A stretch of 64,000 nt of DNA from an uncultured Collinsella sp. (GCA_900541715.1 UQLI01000002.1:43571-107570); one strand, 5' to 3'. Shown: positions 54,435-63,770, counted from the first letter of the stretch. Numbers and translations: made by a program. The notes: generated by a model not told the origin, from the sequence alone.

Positions 54435-55968
54435 CAGAACCTCCCCAATGGTTGCGATACACGCGAACTACTGCGCGCTGAAACGCGCCGTGCGGCACGC
54501 CCTTGCAGCGGCACTCCTCATAGCGCTGCTCGGCACGGTCGAGCAAGCGGCCCAGCTGTGTAAAACGACCCGTTTTGTCGGTCGCCACAATGGGCTGCTG
54601 ACTCAGGATACGATACGGTAAGTTGGCGGTATAGGTATCGAGCCGCAGCAGCGCCACGATAAAAAACACCACCGCACCCAACAAAAAGCCAAAGCCGTAA
54701 AACTGCTGCGGCAAAAGCAACGACAAGGCGGTCGCCAGCCCTGCCACACCGGCAAACAGGCCCGAGGCCAGAACGGCTCCCTTGTAGTCGGTAAAGTACA
54801 GCAAGATAAGCAGGATCGTGTTGCCCACGGCATACAGGCCGTAGCCTACGCATAACGTGCGAAAATACCCGTGCATAAGATTGTTAAAGCCCAGCGGCAG
54901 GGCCGAGAGCACTGTAGTCTCGAGCGAGATGACCGCCGCGGTCACAAACAGCTGCTTGAGCGCGCAAAAGCGCAGTTCGCTGTTGAGCGTGGAGAGCATC
55001 TCCTCCTCGGCCACCACAATATCGCCCACCACGCCGCCGTCGTTGAACAGGCTGTAGTAGTCACGGTAGCGCGGATAGAAATTGACCTCGACCGACACCA
55101 CAAAGTTGACGGTCGTGACGAGTGTGGTCAAAAACGCAATGAGTGCCGGAACGTCATGGTAAGGAGCCCCGTAAAACAGGCCTTTGATCTGCACGCCAAT
55201 AGGGCCCGCCCAGATAATAACCAGGTGTACGAAAAGCCCCAAGTTGGTAAACAGCCCCGTAAGCGCAAGCGGCATAAATTGGTCGAGCCAGCGCAAAAAA
55301 CACCAGGGACTCCGATCACTCTGTGGAAAATACCGGTACAGCAGTACCACATCCCAGGCAAGCATGACGCCGTAGCCTAGGGCGATTGACGCCAACAGGC
55401 CCTCGACCGGCGGCAGTCCCAACGTCAGCGCTGCCAGGGCGCACAGGCACGCCACGCCAATGGCGGCCGCAAAGCTGCACAGAATGCCACGATAATCCTT
55501 GATGGCCGTGAGGTAACTCATGCCGTTCCAGTTGACGATCATGATGTTAAACAGCCACAGGCACAGCAGCCCCTGCAGCAGCGTGGCGCCCGAGAACAGC
55601 AAAAAGACGCCGTAGAGCACCGTGCCCGCAACGAGCATGATGGCATTAGATCCCCAAAACGAAGGCAGAATCTCATCCTCGCGCTCGGCAAAGAGCATGT
55701 CGGCCAAAAAGCGCGTGACCGGCATGGAGAAAAAGCTTGTGAGCGTGAGCGATGCCAGCAGCGTATAGGTCACCATGCACACCAGCAGATCCTGGTTGGC
55801 GCGGCCCACACCCCACAGACCGCACAGCACCAAGATACCCACCTGGAGCAGCACGCCCAGCAGCATGGGGCCCGTGCACACAATGCCGGCGTAGCCATAG
55901 GCGCGCATCGAGGCAAACAGACCCTTGCGCCTAAACAGGCGTTTGAGCTCAAAACCGATTCCGGCCAC
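54424..55968 (-). CDS. pelG: PelG-like exopolysaccharide membrane transporter
   Basis: 514 aa with about twelve membrane segments. It starts VAGIGFELKRLFRRKGLFASM, the hallmark N terminus of PelG, a polysaccharide transporter of the MOP superfamily that carries Pel polymer across the inner membrane. Internal signatures include YGYAGIVCTGPML, FFSMPVTRFLADMLF and VVSVEVNFYPRYRDYYSLF. Start GTG 55968 with GGAG 6 nt upstream; 3 bp after pelF. The immediate neighbours PelF, PelE and PelD support the name. Confidence 0.88.
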   Translation of the reverse strand: MAGIGFELKRLFRRKGLFASMRAYGYAGIVCTGPMLLGVLLQVGILVLCGLWGVGRANQDLLVCMVTYTLLASLTLTSFFSMPVTRFLADMLFAEREDEILPSFWGSNAIMLVAGTVLYGVFLLFSGATLLQGLLCLWLFNIMIVNWNGMSYLTAIKDYRGILCSFAAAIGVACLCALAALTLGLPPVEGLLASIALGYGVMLAWDVVLLYRYFPQSDRSPWCFLRWLDQFMPLALTGLFTNLGLFVHLVIIWAGPIGVQIKGLFYGAPYHDVPALIAFLTTLVTTVNFVVSVEVNFYPRYRDYYSLFNDGGVVGDIVVAEEEMLSTLNSELRFCALKQLFVTAAVISLETTVLSALPLGFNNLMHGYFRTLCVGYGLYAVGNTILLILLYFTDYKGAVLASGLFAGVAGLATALSLLLPQQFYGFGFLLGAVVFFIVALLRLDTYTANLPYRILSQQPIVATDKTGRFTQLGRLLDRAEQRYEECRCKGVPHGAFQRAVVRVYRNHWGGSDDR

Positions 55969-55971
55969 CAG

Positions 55972-57399
55972 CTACTCCCCCTCTCTGGGCAGGTCAAACG
56001 TACGCGCCGTCTCGTCGTACAGTGCGCGATAGTTGGCGAGCATCTGCTCGTGCAAAAAGTACTTGGCAACGCGACGCTGGCCACGCTCCCCCATCTCAAT
56101 GCGACGGGCCCGGCTCACGCACATGCGTTCCATGGCATCGGCCAAGCCCTTGCGATACATAGGCGGCGTCACAAATCCCGCCACGCCAAAGTCGTCGCCC
56201 GGGGCGCCTTCGAGCAGCTCGCGGCAGCAGCCCACCTCGGTCGTCACGCAGGGACGGCGCGCTGCAAGCGACTCCAGCACGCTGAGCGGCTGACCCTCGG
56301 AGATGCTCGTCAAAATGGTGAAGTCGAGCTTTTCCATGTATTCGACCACGTTGACGCGGCCGGTAAAGATCAGGTCGCGCACGCCCAGGGTTTCGACCAG
56401 CGCGTAGCACTCGGCGCCGTACTCCTCGTCGTCCACGCCGCCCATGATGTGCAGGCGCACGCGGGGCAGGCGCTCGTGCAGCTCAAAGAAGGCATAGATC
56501 ATGGTCTTGACGTCCTTGATGGGCGCCAGGCGCACCACCGCGCCAATGTCCACCCAGCCGTCATCGGGCTTTAAGGGAATGTCCTTAAAGCGGTCAAACT
56601 GGATGCCGTTGGGGATGACCAGGCATTTGTCCGCATCGCAGCCCATATCGACCTGCGTCTTGCGGGCGTTATGAAACAAGCTCGTCACGCGAAAGGAGCG
56701 GCGGTAGATCTCCTCCGAAAGCAGGTAGAAAAAGCGAATCCAGCGGTCCTTAAACGACGGCACCACCCAGTCGGCGCGAATGATCTCTTCCTCGCGCTCG
56801 CGAGTATAAATGCCGTGCTCGGTCAACAGCACCGGCGCATGGTGAACGCTGGAGCCAAGGCTTGCCAGCAGACCGCCGTAGCCGGTTGAGATGGCGTGGT
56901 ACACATCGGCCACCGGCACCTCGCTGCCCAGAAGGTAGAGCACGGGCAGCAGCATGGAGCGCATGGTGTGGAATGCATCGGCAAAGGGCGTGAATGGGTA
57001 CTCGGCCAGGCACACGTCGCGAAAGATATCCATAAAGGCGCGGCTCTGCAAAAACGAGAGCGGATGCACGCGACGGCGCTGGAAGATATCAAATAGCACG
57101 TCCCAGTCCGGATTAGAAAGCGACACCAGGCGGCGCAGCGCCTCGCGCTCGCGATCGTTAAAGTCGGCCTCTTCTTGCTCGCCCGAAAGCCGCAGGGCGT
57201 CATCCAGAAATACCTCGTGCACCTCGACCACGTTGCCGGGCAGCTCGTAGACAAACTTGCCGCGGTCGGCAGCATGCGCGCCAATCACCCACAGCACAAA
57301 CTCGTGCTCGGGCATGGCCTGTATGTAGCCGTGCATCCAGGTAGATACGCCGCCGTGCACATAGGGGTAGCAACCCTCGAGTACCAAACAGATTCTCAT
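55972..57399 (-). CDS. pelF: PelF-like GT4 glycosyltransferase
   Basis: 475 aa. Begins MRICLVLEGCYPYVHGGVSTW, the PelF/GT-B start with the G-G-V-S donor loop. FVLWVIGA, HAISTGYGGLLA, LTEHGIYTREREEEI, VIPNGIQFDRF, VVRLAPIKDVKTMI and TSISEGQPLSVLESLAARRPCVTTEVG follow, giving the E-x7-E retaining GT4 motif. In Pseudomonas, PelF is the cytosolic UDP-dependent polymerase for the Pel galactosaminoglycan. Overlaps the deacetylase gene by 4 nt. Confidence 0.9.
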   Translation of the reverse strand: MRICLVLEGCYPYVHGGVSTWMHGYIQAMPEHEFVLWVIGAHAADRGKFVYELPGNVVEVHEVFLDDALRLSGEQEEADFNDREREALRRLVSLSNPDWDVLFDIFQRRRVHPLSFLQSRAFMDIFRDVCLAEYPFTPFADAFHTMRSMLLPVLYLLGSEVPVADVYHAISTGYGGLLASLGSSVHHAPVLLTEHGIYTREREEEIIRADWVVPSFKDRWIRFFYLLSEEIYRRSFRVTSLFHNARKTQVDMGCDADKCLVIPNGIQFDRFKDIPLKPDDGWVDIGAVVRLAPIKDVKTMIYAFFELHERLPRVRLHIMGGVDDEEYGAECYALVETLGVRDLIFTGRVNVVEYMEKLDFTILTSISEGQPLSVLESLAARRPCVTTEVGCCRELLEGAPGDDFGVAGFVTPPMYRKGLADAMERMCVSRARRIEMGERGQRRVAKYFLHEQMLANYRALYDETARTFDLPREGE

Positions 57400-59276
57400 T
57401 TGTCGCCACCCTCCTTGCGTGCAATGGTCACCGTCTTGTCCGTGGCTTTAACCAGGTACAGATCGCCCGTCAGATGCGTAATCTCGCCACCCGTGACTGC
57501 ACCCGGCTCACCGTTGTTGGCACGGAACATGAGCCACGCCTCGTCGTGGAAATTGCCCAGGCTAAGCGTCCAGGCATTCGCGTCTGTATCCACGCTCACC
57601 GTCACGGACGAAAAACGCTGGATGGCGCCCGAGCATTCCGAGCCGGTCTGGCGACGCAGGTCGGGCGCAGACTTGAAAAGCCAGTCCAGGTAGTCGGTCA
57701 GGCCGCCCTTGTAGACCTCCCAGCCCTCCTTAGCGCCGCGATCGGGGTCCAAAAGGTCGTCCGGATGCATAAAGTGCGTGCTCACGTAGTGCATGTAGAG
57801 CTCGGACACGGCCGCCAGACGCATGTAGGAATCGTAGACCATGCCGCCCGAGACAATACGCGGCTGCTCCACAATGCCATCGCTCGCCACGCCAAACTCC
57901 TGCACGTACGGCAGGTCGGTGCCATCCTCAAAATATGTACTGGCGATGGTCTTAATGCGCGGAACGTCGGTGCCGATAAGCTTGCGCGCACGGGCCGAAA
58001 GGATATTCGACGGTGGCACGTAGACCGAGCCGTGCGCGTTGGGCAGCACCTCGTCCTGAAAGGCGATGAGCTCGTTGAGCGACGCGACGAGCGTTTCCTC
58101 GTTCTTCCACGTCTTGTAGTCGTACAGTGTGCCATAGTCGGTATCCCAGAGCGCCAGCGGCTGATGGTTGTAGCCGTGGAAACCCAGCTCTCCGCCCATC
58201 TGCAGCAGCATGCCGCCAAAGTAGCGGAACTGCGTGGTATCGGCCTGGCGCGCGGGCTCGGTCTGGTTGACCGCGTCCTCGTAGTTTTCGATCATCACGC
58301 CGGTATAGCGAATGCCGTATTTTTGCGCGAGCTTTTGCAGATCGGGCCACCAGACCTTGGTGTAAAAATCGGCAATGGAAAGGCCGTAGTCACGCTTGAT
58401 ATAAGTACCATCGCCCGAGGGCACGGGGCTGGGAAAGTCGTCCAAATAGAACACGGCGCTGTTGATGACCGGATAGGCCGTGGCATCACCCAGCAAGCTT
58501 ATGGCCGAAGCATAGAACCCACGCATAACCTTGTCGTAGATGCCAATGTTGCACGCCACGGTGTGACCACTGCCGCAATCGTTAGACCAAATGAGCGGCG
58601 TGCCCGTGTCACCGGTCTTTGCCCATACGTGGGCCGTTTCGCGCAATGAAACCGAGAGCGAAGAATCGAAGGGATCCGAAAGCTCGTAGCGCTCTCCCCC
58701 GCCCAGCATAAAGTCCTCGCTCGGCACGATGCTTTCGGCTGTCGCATAGTCATATCCGGCCGATTCGATCCCAAGCTTGGAAGCAAAAGCCTGCAGGTAG
58801 TTCGAGTTATCTGGCGTCATGCCCAGCATGAGTGAGCCGCCCGCACTCACCCAGCTCATCAGATCGGTCAGATGCGTACCCAGCCCGTCAAGCGAGGGCA
58901 TAAGCACAATCACGCGATCAAACGACGTGAGCGATGGGATCGCGTCCGCACCGTCGGTGGCAATATCAACATCGCGGTGCGCGATCTTCATGTCGAGCAG
59001 GATCTGGTCGAACTGCTCCTTTACGTCCTCGACGCCAGCTTGATCGGAATCGGTAATGACCAGGCACGTGGGCTTTTGGCCAAAGATTGCCGAGGAGGCC
59101 GGCACCGCATCGTTGGCGGCAAGCATCCCCAGCTTGTGCTGTCCAGCGCTGTACTGCACGCCGGCGCGTTCGATCAGCAGCACGGCGGCCATGACGATAA
59201 AAACAGCCCACACTACGAGCAGCCCCATCCAACGAAAGCGGCCTGCACGGTCGCGGATATGTTGTGCCACGCTCAT
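57396..59276 (-). CDS. DUF2194-type membrane-anchored polysaccharide deacetylase (PelA-deacetylase counterpart)
   Basis: 626 aa. One N-terminal membrane anchor (about 17-40) and an extracytoplasmic region. A Rossmann-like segment (about 70-170; KPTCLVITDSDQAG, DRVIVLMPSLDGLG) is followed by a CE4-like domain: AVFYLDDFPSPVP gives the D-D pair and GFHGYNHQPLALWD the H-x3-H metal site. A C-terminal beta domain closes it. Gram-positive Pel clusters are described as carrying such a deacetylase-only partner of PelA, without the hydrolase domain. ATG 59276 has GGAGG 4 nt upstream and overlaps pelE (ATGA). Confidence 0.82.
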   Translation of the reverse strand: MSVAQHIRDRAGRFRWMGLLVVWAVFIVMAAVLLIERAGVQYSAGQHKLGMLAANDAVPASSAIFGQKPTCLVITDSDQAGVEDVKEQFDQILLDMKIAHRDVDIATDGADAIPSLTSFDRVIVLMPSLDGLGTHLTDLMSWVSAGGSLMLGMTPDNSNYLQAFASKLGIESAGYDYATAESIVPSEDFMLGGGERYELSDPFDSSLSVSLRETAHVWAKTGDTGTPLIWSNDCGSGHTVACNIGIYDKVMRGFYASAISLLGDATAYPVINSAVFYLDDFPSPVPSGDGTYIKRDYGLSIADFYTKVWWPDLQKLAQKYGIRYTGVMIENYEDAVNQTEPARQADTTQFRYFGGMLLQMGGELGFHGYNHQPLALWDTDYGTLYDYKTWKNEETLVASLNELIAFQDEVLPNAHGSVYVPPSNILSARARKLIGTDVPRIKTIASTYFEDGTDLPYVQEFGVASDGIVEQPRIVSGGMVYDSYMRLAAVSELYMHYVSTHFMHPDDLLDPDRGAKEGWEVYKGGLTDYLDWLFKSAPDLRRQTGSECSGAIQRFSSVTVSVDTDANAWTLSLGNFHDEAWLMFRANNGEPGAVTGGEITHLTGDLYLVKATDKTVTIARKEGGDK

Positions 59277-60178
59277 CTGGCCTCCTCCCCGTCGCGCCAA
59301 AACGCCAACTGTTCGCGGTTGGCGGCACTCAAATACACATGTTGATTGTCGATCGCATCGATCACACGGTGGACCTCGTCACCGTCGCGGCGCATCACGG
59401 CTAGGCGCAGGCAAAGCATCCAAACCTCCTGCTCCTCGGGCACGTCGAGCACCAGCTGGTCGGTCACGGCCTGCGCTTCGTCGATCTGTCCGACATCGGC
59501 CAGCGCCGTCGCGTATCGAATGCGCAGCTCAAGGGTATCCTCGCGCTCGCAGCGACGCGCAAGCAGGCGCGCGTACTGTTGGCGCTGAATCTGAGCCACG
59601 CGCCCCTCAGCCAAGCCCGAGCCCAAGTATTCACCAAGAAAATCGCAGTATTCGTTGAGGTTTTGCGCGCTCGGGTCCGTCTTAAAGGCACGCTCCAGCT
59701 GCTGCAGTTTAAGGTCGGACTCCTTGGAGATCTGCGCCACCGCCGTCGCGGCATAGTGCGCCACCTCAACGTCGTCGTTAAGCTTAGCCGCCTGCAACTG
59801 CGCCAGGTACGCGTCGGGCTCCTCGGTGAGCATGGAGAGCATTAGTCGGCGCCGTTCTGCCGGGTCGTTGACGATGAGCGCCTCCTCGAGCGGCACTACG
59901 CCTGCATCGGCATCACGTTCGTGCACTAGGATGCTGCGATGCAGGTCGTCGTTGAAGCGCAGCGACTCCAGCGCAGACTCTTTCAGCCCCTCGCCAAACA
60001 CCGCGCCGCGGACCGATAGCAGAACCACCAGCAACGGGCCCCACAGCGGCACCAGCACTATCACAGCCAGCATGTGCCCGCGCACCGGCAGCAGGCCCAA
60101 CTTCATAAGCGTCCACAGCACCAGGCAAACCAGCGAATGAATCAACAGCAAGACGGCAGCAACGACAAGCGAGATCAA
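59273..60178 (-). CDS. pelE: PelE-like TPR membrane protein
   Basis: 301 aa. Two N-terminal membrane spans (about 1-25 and 35-57) then a soluble helical region with repeated ~35-residue blocks rich in Ala, Leu and Glu (about 110-290; EVAHYAATAVAQISKES, LELRIRYATALADVGQIDEAQ), consistent with TPR repeats. PelE bridges PelD and the PelF/PelG synthase in the inner-membrane complex. Start TTG 60178 overlaps the pelD stop by 4 nt, with GAGGGGGAT upstream. The name rests mainly on position and architecture. Confidence 0.75.
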   Translation of the reverse strand: MISLVVAAVLLLIHSLVCLVLWTLMKLGLLPVRGHMLAVIVLVPLWGPLLVVLLSVRGAVFGEGLKESALESLRFNDDLHRSILVHERDADAGVVPLEEALIVNDPAERRRLMLSMLTEEPDAYLAQLQAAKLNDDVEVAHYAATAVAQISKESDLKLQQLERAFKTDPSAQNLNEYCDFLGEYLGSGLAEGRVAQIQRQQYARLLARRCEREDTLELRIRYATALADVGQIDEAQAVTDQLVLDVPEEQEVWMLCLRLAVMRRDGDEVHRVIDAIDNQHVYLSAANREQLAFWRDGEEAR

Positions 60179-62313
60179 GCGGCATCCCCCTCACCGTCAC
60201 CGGTGTCAGCAATGTGTTGCAGCAGCGCCACGATGTCCTCGCCGTCGACGGGCTCCACCGCAATCTGCTTTGCGCTCAGGCGCTCGCGGATAATGGGCAG
60301 ATCGCACGCCTTTGCCTGGCGCATAAGCAGGTAGAGCATGTCCCCATCGACCAGGCCCGCCGCATCGCTCTCGCGGATTGCCGACCCAATTGCGCCCACC
60401 AGCTCGCCGACAGGCTCCATGCCCGGTACCACGCGCAGGAGCAAAAAGCTGCCCATCTTGCCATCTGCCAGCGCCTGCTCGGCCGCGAGCTCTTGGCCAA
60501 AGGCAGCCTGCTTGAGCACGCAAGTGCCGTCAACGCAGCGTTTATCATGTGCCACCGCCTCATAGTTAAAGGCACGGCCCAGCGCGCTTTCGACCAGGCC
60601 GCACAAGATGCGGAACAAGTTTTGATAATAGAGGGTCATTTGGTTTTCGGCCGCGCGACGTACAAAGATCAACACGGCGGGTGCCCCGTCGCGCTCGATC
60701 GTGTATCCAAACATGGGAAGCCCCGGCGTCAGCTCGCGGTTCACCCACAGATTCGAACGACCCCCGTCGCCCAAAAGAGGTGCAAGCTGCTCAAGCGTGA
60801 GCGAGCGTGCGGCATCTTCGGCAATCGCGGGACTTGCTGCCACCAGGCGTGCAAATGCCCCGCCCGAAACATGGTAGATCGCCACCGAATCGTTCTCGAG
60901 AATCTCGCCCAGAAGCTCGCAGCACTTGCGATAGATGTCGCGTGGGTTGAACACGTCGAGCTCCTGCGTCACGGCAAAGATCTTGCCGAAGCTGTCGTGG
61001 CGACCCACGATCTGGCGCCTATACGCGCGCTTGTCCTCGATCGCGTCGTGGTAGAGCTGCGTAAGAAACGTATTGCGGTTGCGCACGAGCTCGTTTTGAT
61101 CGCGCTCCGCCCTAATGGCTTCGCTGTTGCGCAGCTGCACATAGCCGCACACGGCACCCACCACAAAGTACGCAATAAACGGCAGCCAGTTGGACGGCTC
61201 GTAAAAGAGACCCTGGAAGGTATAGCCGTACTGAGTAAAGTAGCTCGCGGCCAAACCCACCGACGCCAGCAGCGCCGCAACCAGGCCAAAGTCCAAGCCA
61301 TACAGCGTGCCGATCAGCACCACGTAGAGCAGGCGATAATCGAGCACGTTGAGCTGGGCCGATTGGGAGAACAGATGCTCCAGCACCTCGAACAGGACCC
61401 AGGCAACGCCCGTCTCCAGGCATTTAATAGGCAGCGTGCGCATTTGGATGCGGTCGATGGCGGCGCGCAAGGGGTTGACCTTCTTTTCGCGGCCAGCATC
61501 CCAACGCGCATGAATGGTCGAAAGATCGCGCAGCAAGTCGTAGCGCTGAAACCAGCCATAGCGCACGCGAGCGACGTCGCTGGCGGGCAGGGCATAGCCG
61601 GCAGAATCGCCATAGGCAACGGAAAGGCTGGGGAACAGCGCCTTGAGGGCGTCGCCCACCTCAGCCGCCGTGTGATGGAAGGTATCAGCTACGTCGAGCG
61701 TCTCAAAGGAGGCATCCCAGCTATCAAAGATGCGGCGCACCAGCACCGCGAGTTCCTCGGCGCACAGCAGGGGAAACGCTGCATCCTGCGCGCCCTGCAG
61801 AGCGACCGATCCTGTTGAGCACGCGTCGAACAGCGGCACCAAAAACGGGTCCTCCAGCGCGGCAGACGCGGTATACAGGAACGGCACGCGCAGGATCTTG
61901 GTCTGAACGCCCTCGCGAGCAGCGTAGTAGCGGCACAGATCGTTGGCTGCGCGCGCGATAATGCCCTTGCCCGTTCGCCCCGCGGCATCGGCGGCACCCT
62001 CGGCACCTGCGGGACCTGCTATATACAACAGCTGGATCCGGCGATCCATGCACGCGCGAAAGACCGAACGCAGCAGCTCGATATCGCCCACGCTATCGAT
62101 ATGCGGGGTAAGGTAATTAGAAAGGTAGACCACGCGGTCGAACTCATAGGCCTGATCCAGGTGTTGCAGAAGCTCTTTCCACGAGGCATGGGGCGATGAC
62201 TCGTCGCGTCGCGCTTCCGCGGCAGCGACGACCTGGACATGGTCCCCGGGGAACGCCTTGGCACAAAAGTCATCGTCAACATATGCGGTATTGCCAACAA
62301 CCAGCACTTCCAT
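60175..62313 (-). CDS. pelD: PelD-like c-di-GMP receptor with N-terminal epimerase-like domain
   Basis: 712 aa. Residues ~1-270 resemble an NAD-dependent epimerase/SDR fold (MEVLVVGNTAYVD start, RVVYLSNYLTP, KILRVPFLYTAS, LLCAEELAVLVRRIF) but lack a clean G-x-x-G-x-x-G, so cofactor binding is doubtful. Membrane spans lie at ~305-395 (LLYVVLIGTLYGLDFGLVAA). A short coiled coil precedes a GAF domain (~445-580) and a degenerate GGDEF-like C terminus. R592-C-V-D595 fits the RxxD c-di-GMP I-site used by PelD. First gene of the operon; GGAGG 8 nt before the ATG. Predicted to switch the Pel synthase on with c-di-GMP. Confidence 0.82.
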   Translation of the reverse strand: MEVLVVGNTAYVDDDFCAKAFPGDHVQVVAAAEARRDESSPHASWKELLQHLDQAYEFDRVVYLSNYLTPHIDSVGDIELLRSVFRACMDRRIQLLYIAGPAGAEGAADAAGRTGKGIIARAANDLCRYYAAREGVQTKILRVPFLYTASAALEDPFLVPLFDACSTGSVALQGAQDAAFPLLCAEELAVLVRRIFDSWDASFETLDVADTFHHTAAEVGDALKALFPSLSVAYGDSAGYALPASDVARVRYGWFQRYDLLRDLSTIHARWDAGREKKVNPLRAAIDRIQMRTLPIKCLETGVAWVLFEVLEHLFSQSAQLNVLDYRLLYVVLIGTLYGLDFGLVAALLASVGLAASYFTQYGYTFQGLFYEPSNWLPFIAYFVVGAVCGYVQLRNSEAIRAERDQNELVRNRNTFLTQLYHDAIEDKRAYRRQIVGRHDSFGKIFAVTQELDVFNPRDIYRKCCELLGEILENDSVAIYHVSGGAFARLVAASPAIAEDAARSLTLEQLAPLLGDGGRSNLWVNRELTPGLPMFGYTIERDGAPAVLIFVRRAAENQMTLYYQNLFRILCGLVESALGRAFNYEAVAHDKRCVDGTCVLKQAAFGQELAAEQALADGKMGSFLLLRVVPGMEPVGELVGAIGSAIRESDAAGLVDGDMLYLLMRQAKACDLPIIRERLSAKQIAVEPVDGEDIVALLQHIADTGDGEGDAA

Positions 62314-62467
62314 GGCGCGTTCCTCCCCTTAACTCCACATTTGTCATAGTCAAACATGCGTATTGTACGCTGTCAACGCGAGCCAAGGCGCCTTTAAGGC
62401 TGTTTTAAGAACTTTTTAGAGGATGTGGGGATGGCAACTCGTCCGACTCAGGCTCATTGAGAGGCTG

Positions 62468-62920
62468 CTATTCGCTCTGAAAAGGCACATCGCAATCTGC
62501 TGACAGCTCTGCAGGGAGAATGGCAGGCAATGTAAGCGCTCCCATGGGCGAAAGTCCAGTAACAACCATCAAATAGCTCTTTGCATGGGCATATGCCATC
62601 GAAATAGCATTTGAAAGAAGGTAGTGACGCGCCTCGTCATCGGGAGAGTTCATTGGCATTTGCGCTGAAACCGAGATGGATACTGTAACGCCAGCGTGCA
62701 TCTTCTCCTGTGCACCTTCATCTCTGTCAAGGAGGCTGCCAATTACGCACATCTTTAAACTTGCGCGAGCGTCATTACCGTTTTTCCAAAGGTGGACATC
62801 TTGGTAGCTAACGTCAACTTTTAATTCCATGTTATCCGAGGGCGAATCCTCGATATGGAAATCGGAGTCAACGACGAACAAATTCACGATCTGAATTGGA
62901 GCAATAAAATCCCCACTCAT
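62468..62920 (-). CDS. SecB-like chaperone of a TAC module
   Basis: 150 aa. The start (PIQIVNLFVVDSDFHIED) matches the first SecB beta strand, and the end (NAISMAYAHAKSYLMVVTGLSPMG, then LTLPAILPAEL) matches the SecB helix and the L-P-x-x-x-P finish. In between are alternating beta strands (MELKVDVSYQDV, GVTVSISVSAQMP). SecB is rare in Gram-positive bacteria except as the chaperone of toxin-antitoxin-chaperone systems. The ATG overlaps the antitoxin stop (ATGA), with GGAGG 9 nt upstream. Low GC for this genome. Fold assignment is by eye, so moderately sure. Confidence 0.65.
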   Translation of the reverse strand: MSGDFIAPIQIVNLFVVDSDFHIEDSPSDNMELKVDVSYQDVHLWKNGNDARASLKMCVIGSLLDRDEGAQEKMHAGVTVSISVSAQMPMNSPDDEARHYLLSNAISMAYAHAKSYLMVVTGLSPMGALTLPAILPAELSADCDVPFQSE

Positions 62921-63306
62921 GCTGCCAAACCTCCGGAAATCATCTCGAGATTCACATGCGAGGACGGACGCTCGTTCCTAAAAGACCATTGCTCTCGCAC
63001 GGAATTGTTGGATGAAAGAAACGGTAGCTCTTTAGAATAGCCAACGGTAACCTTAGGAACGATATTGATACCCAAAGCGAGCTCGAACCTAGCGATCGTC
63101 TTCAACGTCATATTGGGCTGAGAATTCAACAGCTTCGAAAGCGACTGAAGGCTCATGCCCATACGCTTTGCCAAATCGCTTTTGCTTAAACCCAAATGCT
63201 TCATCTCGCGATGAACAATAAACTCGATATCTAGCGCGTGTTCATAAGCGCGTGTTTCGCTAGTTTCTGTCTCGGCGTAAAAATCAGATAAATCTACTTT
63301 TTTCAT
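62917..63306 (-). CDS. higA: HigA-like antitoxin with C-terminal extension
   Basis: 129 aa. An XRE-type helix-turn-helix at about 39-80 (GLSKSDLAKRMGMSLQSLSKLL, then MTLKTIARFELALGINI), as in HigA/HTH_3 antitoxins that follow their toxin gene. The last ~45 residues (85-129, with SVREQWSFRNERPSS) extend past the HTH and could be a chaperone-addiction tail. ATG 63306 is preferred (GGAG 6 nt upstream) to the TTG at 63330. It probably represses the operon through the palindrome at 63771-63804. Confidence 0.8.
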   Translation of the reverse strand: MKKVDLSDFYAETETSETRAYEHALDIEFIVHREMKHLGLSKSDLAKRMGMSLQSLSKLLNSQPNMTLKTIARFELALGINIVPKVTVGYSKELPFLSSNNSVREQWSFRNERPSSHVNLEMISGGLAA

Positions 63307-63339
63307 AGTGTTCTCCGTTTCGAAAGCCAAGTATAAAAG

Positions 63340-63753
63340 TCAACGCTCAGTTTCCAGAAGTTGACGTGCTATTACGGCTAATCGCTTGGCCCGCTCGATT
63401 TCTTTACTGATATTTCCAGATCCCTGATGTCCTTTAAACCAAAACAATAGAACAATTTTGTCTGCGCCCTGACATATGGCATAAATCATCTCTCGATTTG
63501 CCCCGTCAAACCCTTTCAGTTCATAGAGGCCAATCTTAGAATCAATACATCGTAGCTTTGAGGTCCCACTCGCAACCTTTAACCCATAATCATAGATTTT
63601 TGAAATCTGGTCGATCATTTTACGGGCGGCAAGCTTCTTTTTAGGGTCTGTCAACATTTTCTGGAATTGAGAGTTGGCGGGAGAAGTCGTCAGCTCCCAA
63701 AACGGTCGGCCCTTGGGGTCTCTATATTCGACAAGTTCATATCCTTCAACCAA
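63340..63753 (-). CDS. higB: HigB/RelE-family toxin (Gp49-like)
   Basis: 137 aa, basic. Pattern: KMIDQISKIYDYG, LRCIDSKIGLYELKGFDGANREMIYAICQGADKIVLLFWFKGHQG, then KEIERAKRLAVIARQLL. This is the RelE-superfamily layout of phage-derived Gp49/HigB toxins, which cleave mRNA on the ribosome (R, Y/F and K-x-x-x-x-E-I-x-x-A residues). Start TTG 63753, with GGAGG 6 nt upstream. Toxin first, antitoxin second, as in hig loci; a 33-bp gap separates them. Markedly AT-richer than the neighbours, suggesting transfer. Confidence 0.82.
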   Translation of the reverse strand: MVEGYELVEYRDPKGRPFWELTTSPANSQFQKMLTDPKKKLAARKMIDQISKIYDYGLKVASGTSKLRCIDSKIGLYELKGFDGANREMIYAICQGADKIVLLFWFKGHQGSGNISKEIERAKRLAVIARQLLETER

Positions 63754-63770
63754 AGGCCACCTCCCATTTC

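Noticed and set aside
62314..62467. Promoter for the Pel operon using TTGACA near 62380
   Set aside because: No acceptable -10 box at 16-18 bp from it; the promoter could not be placed with confidence.
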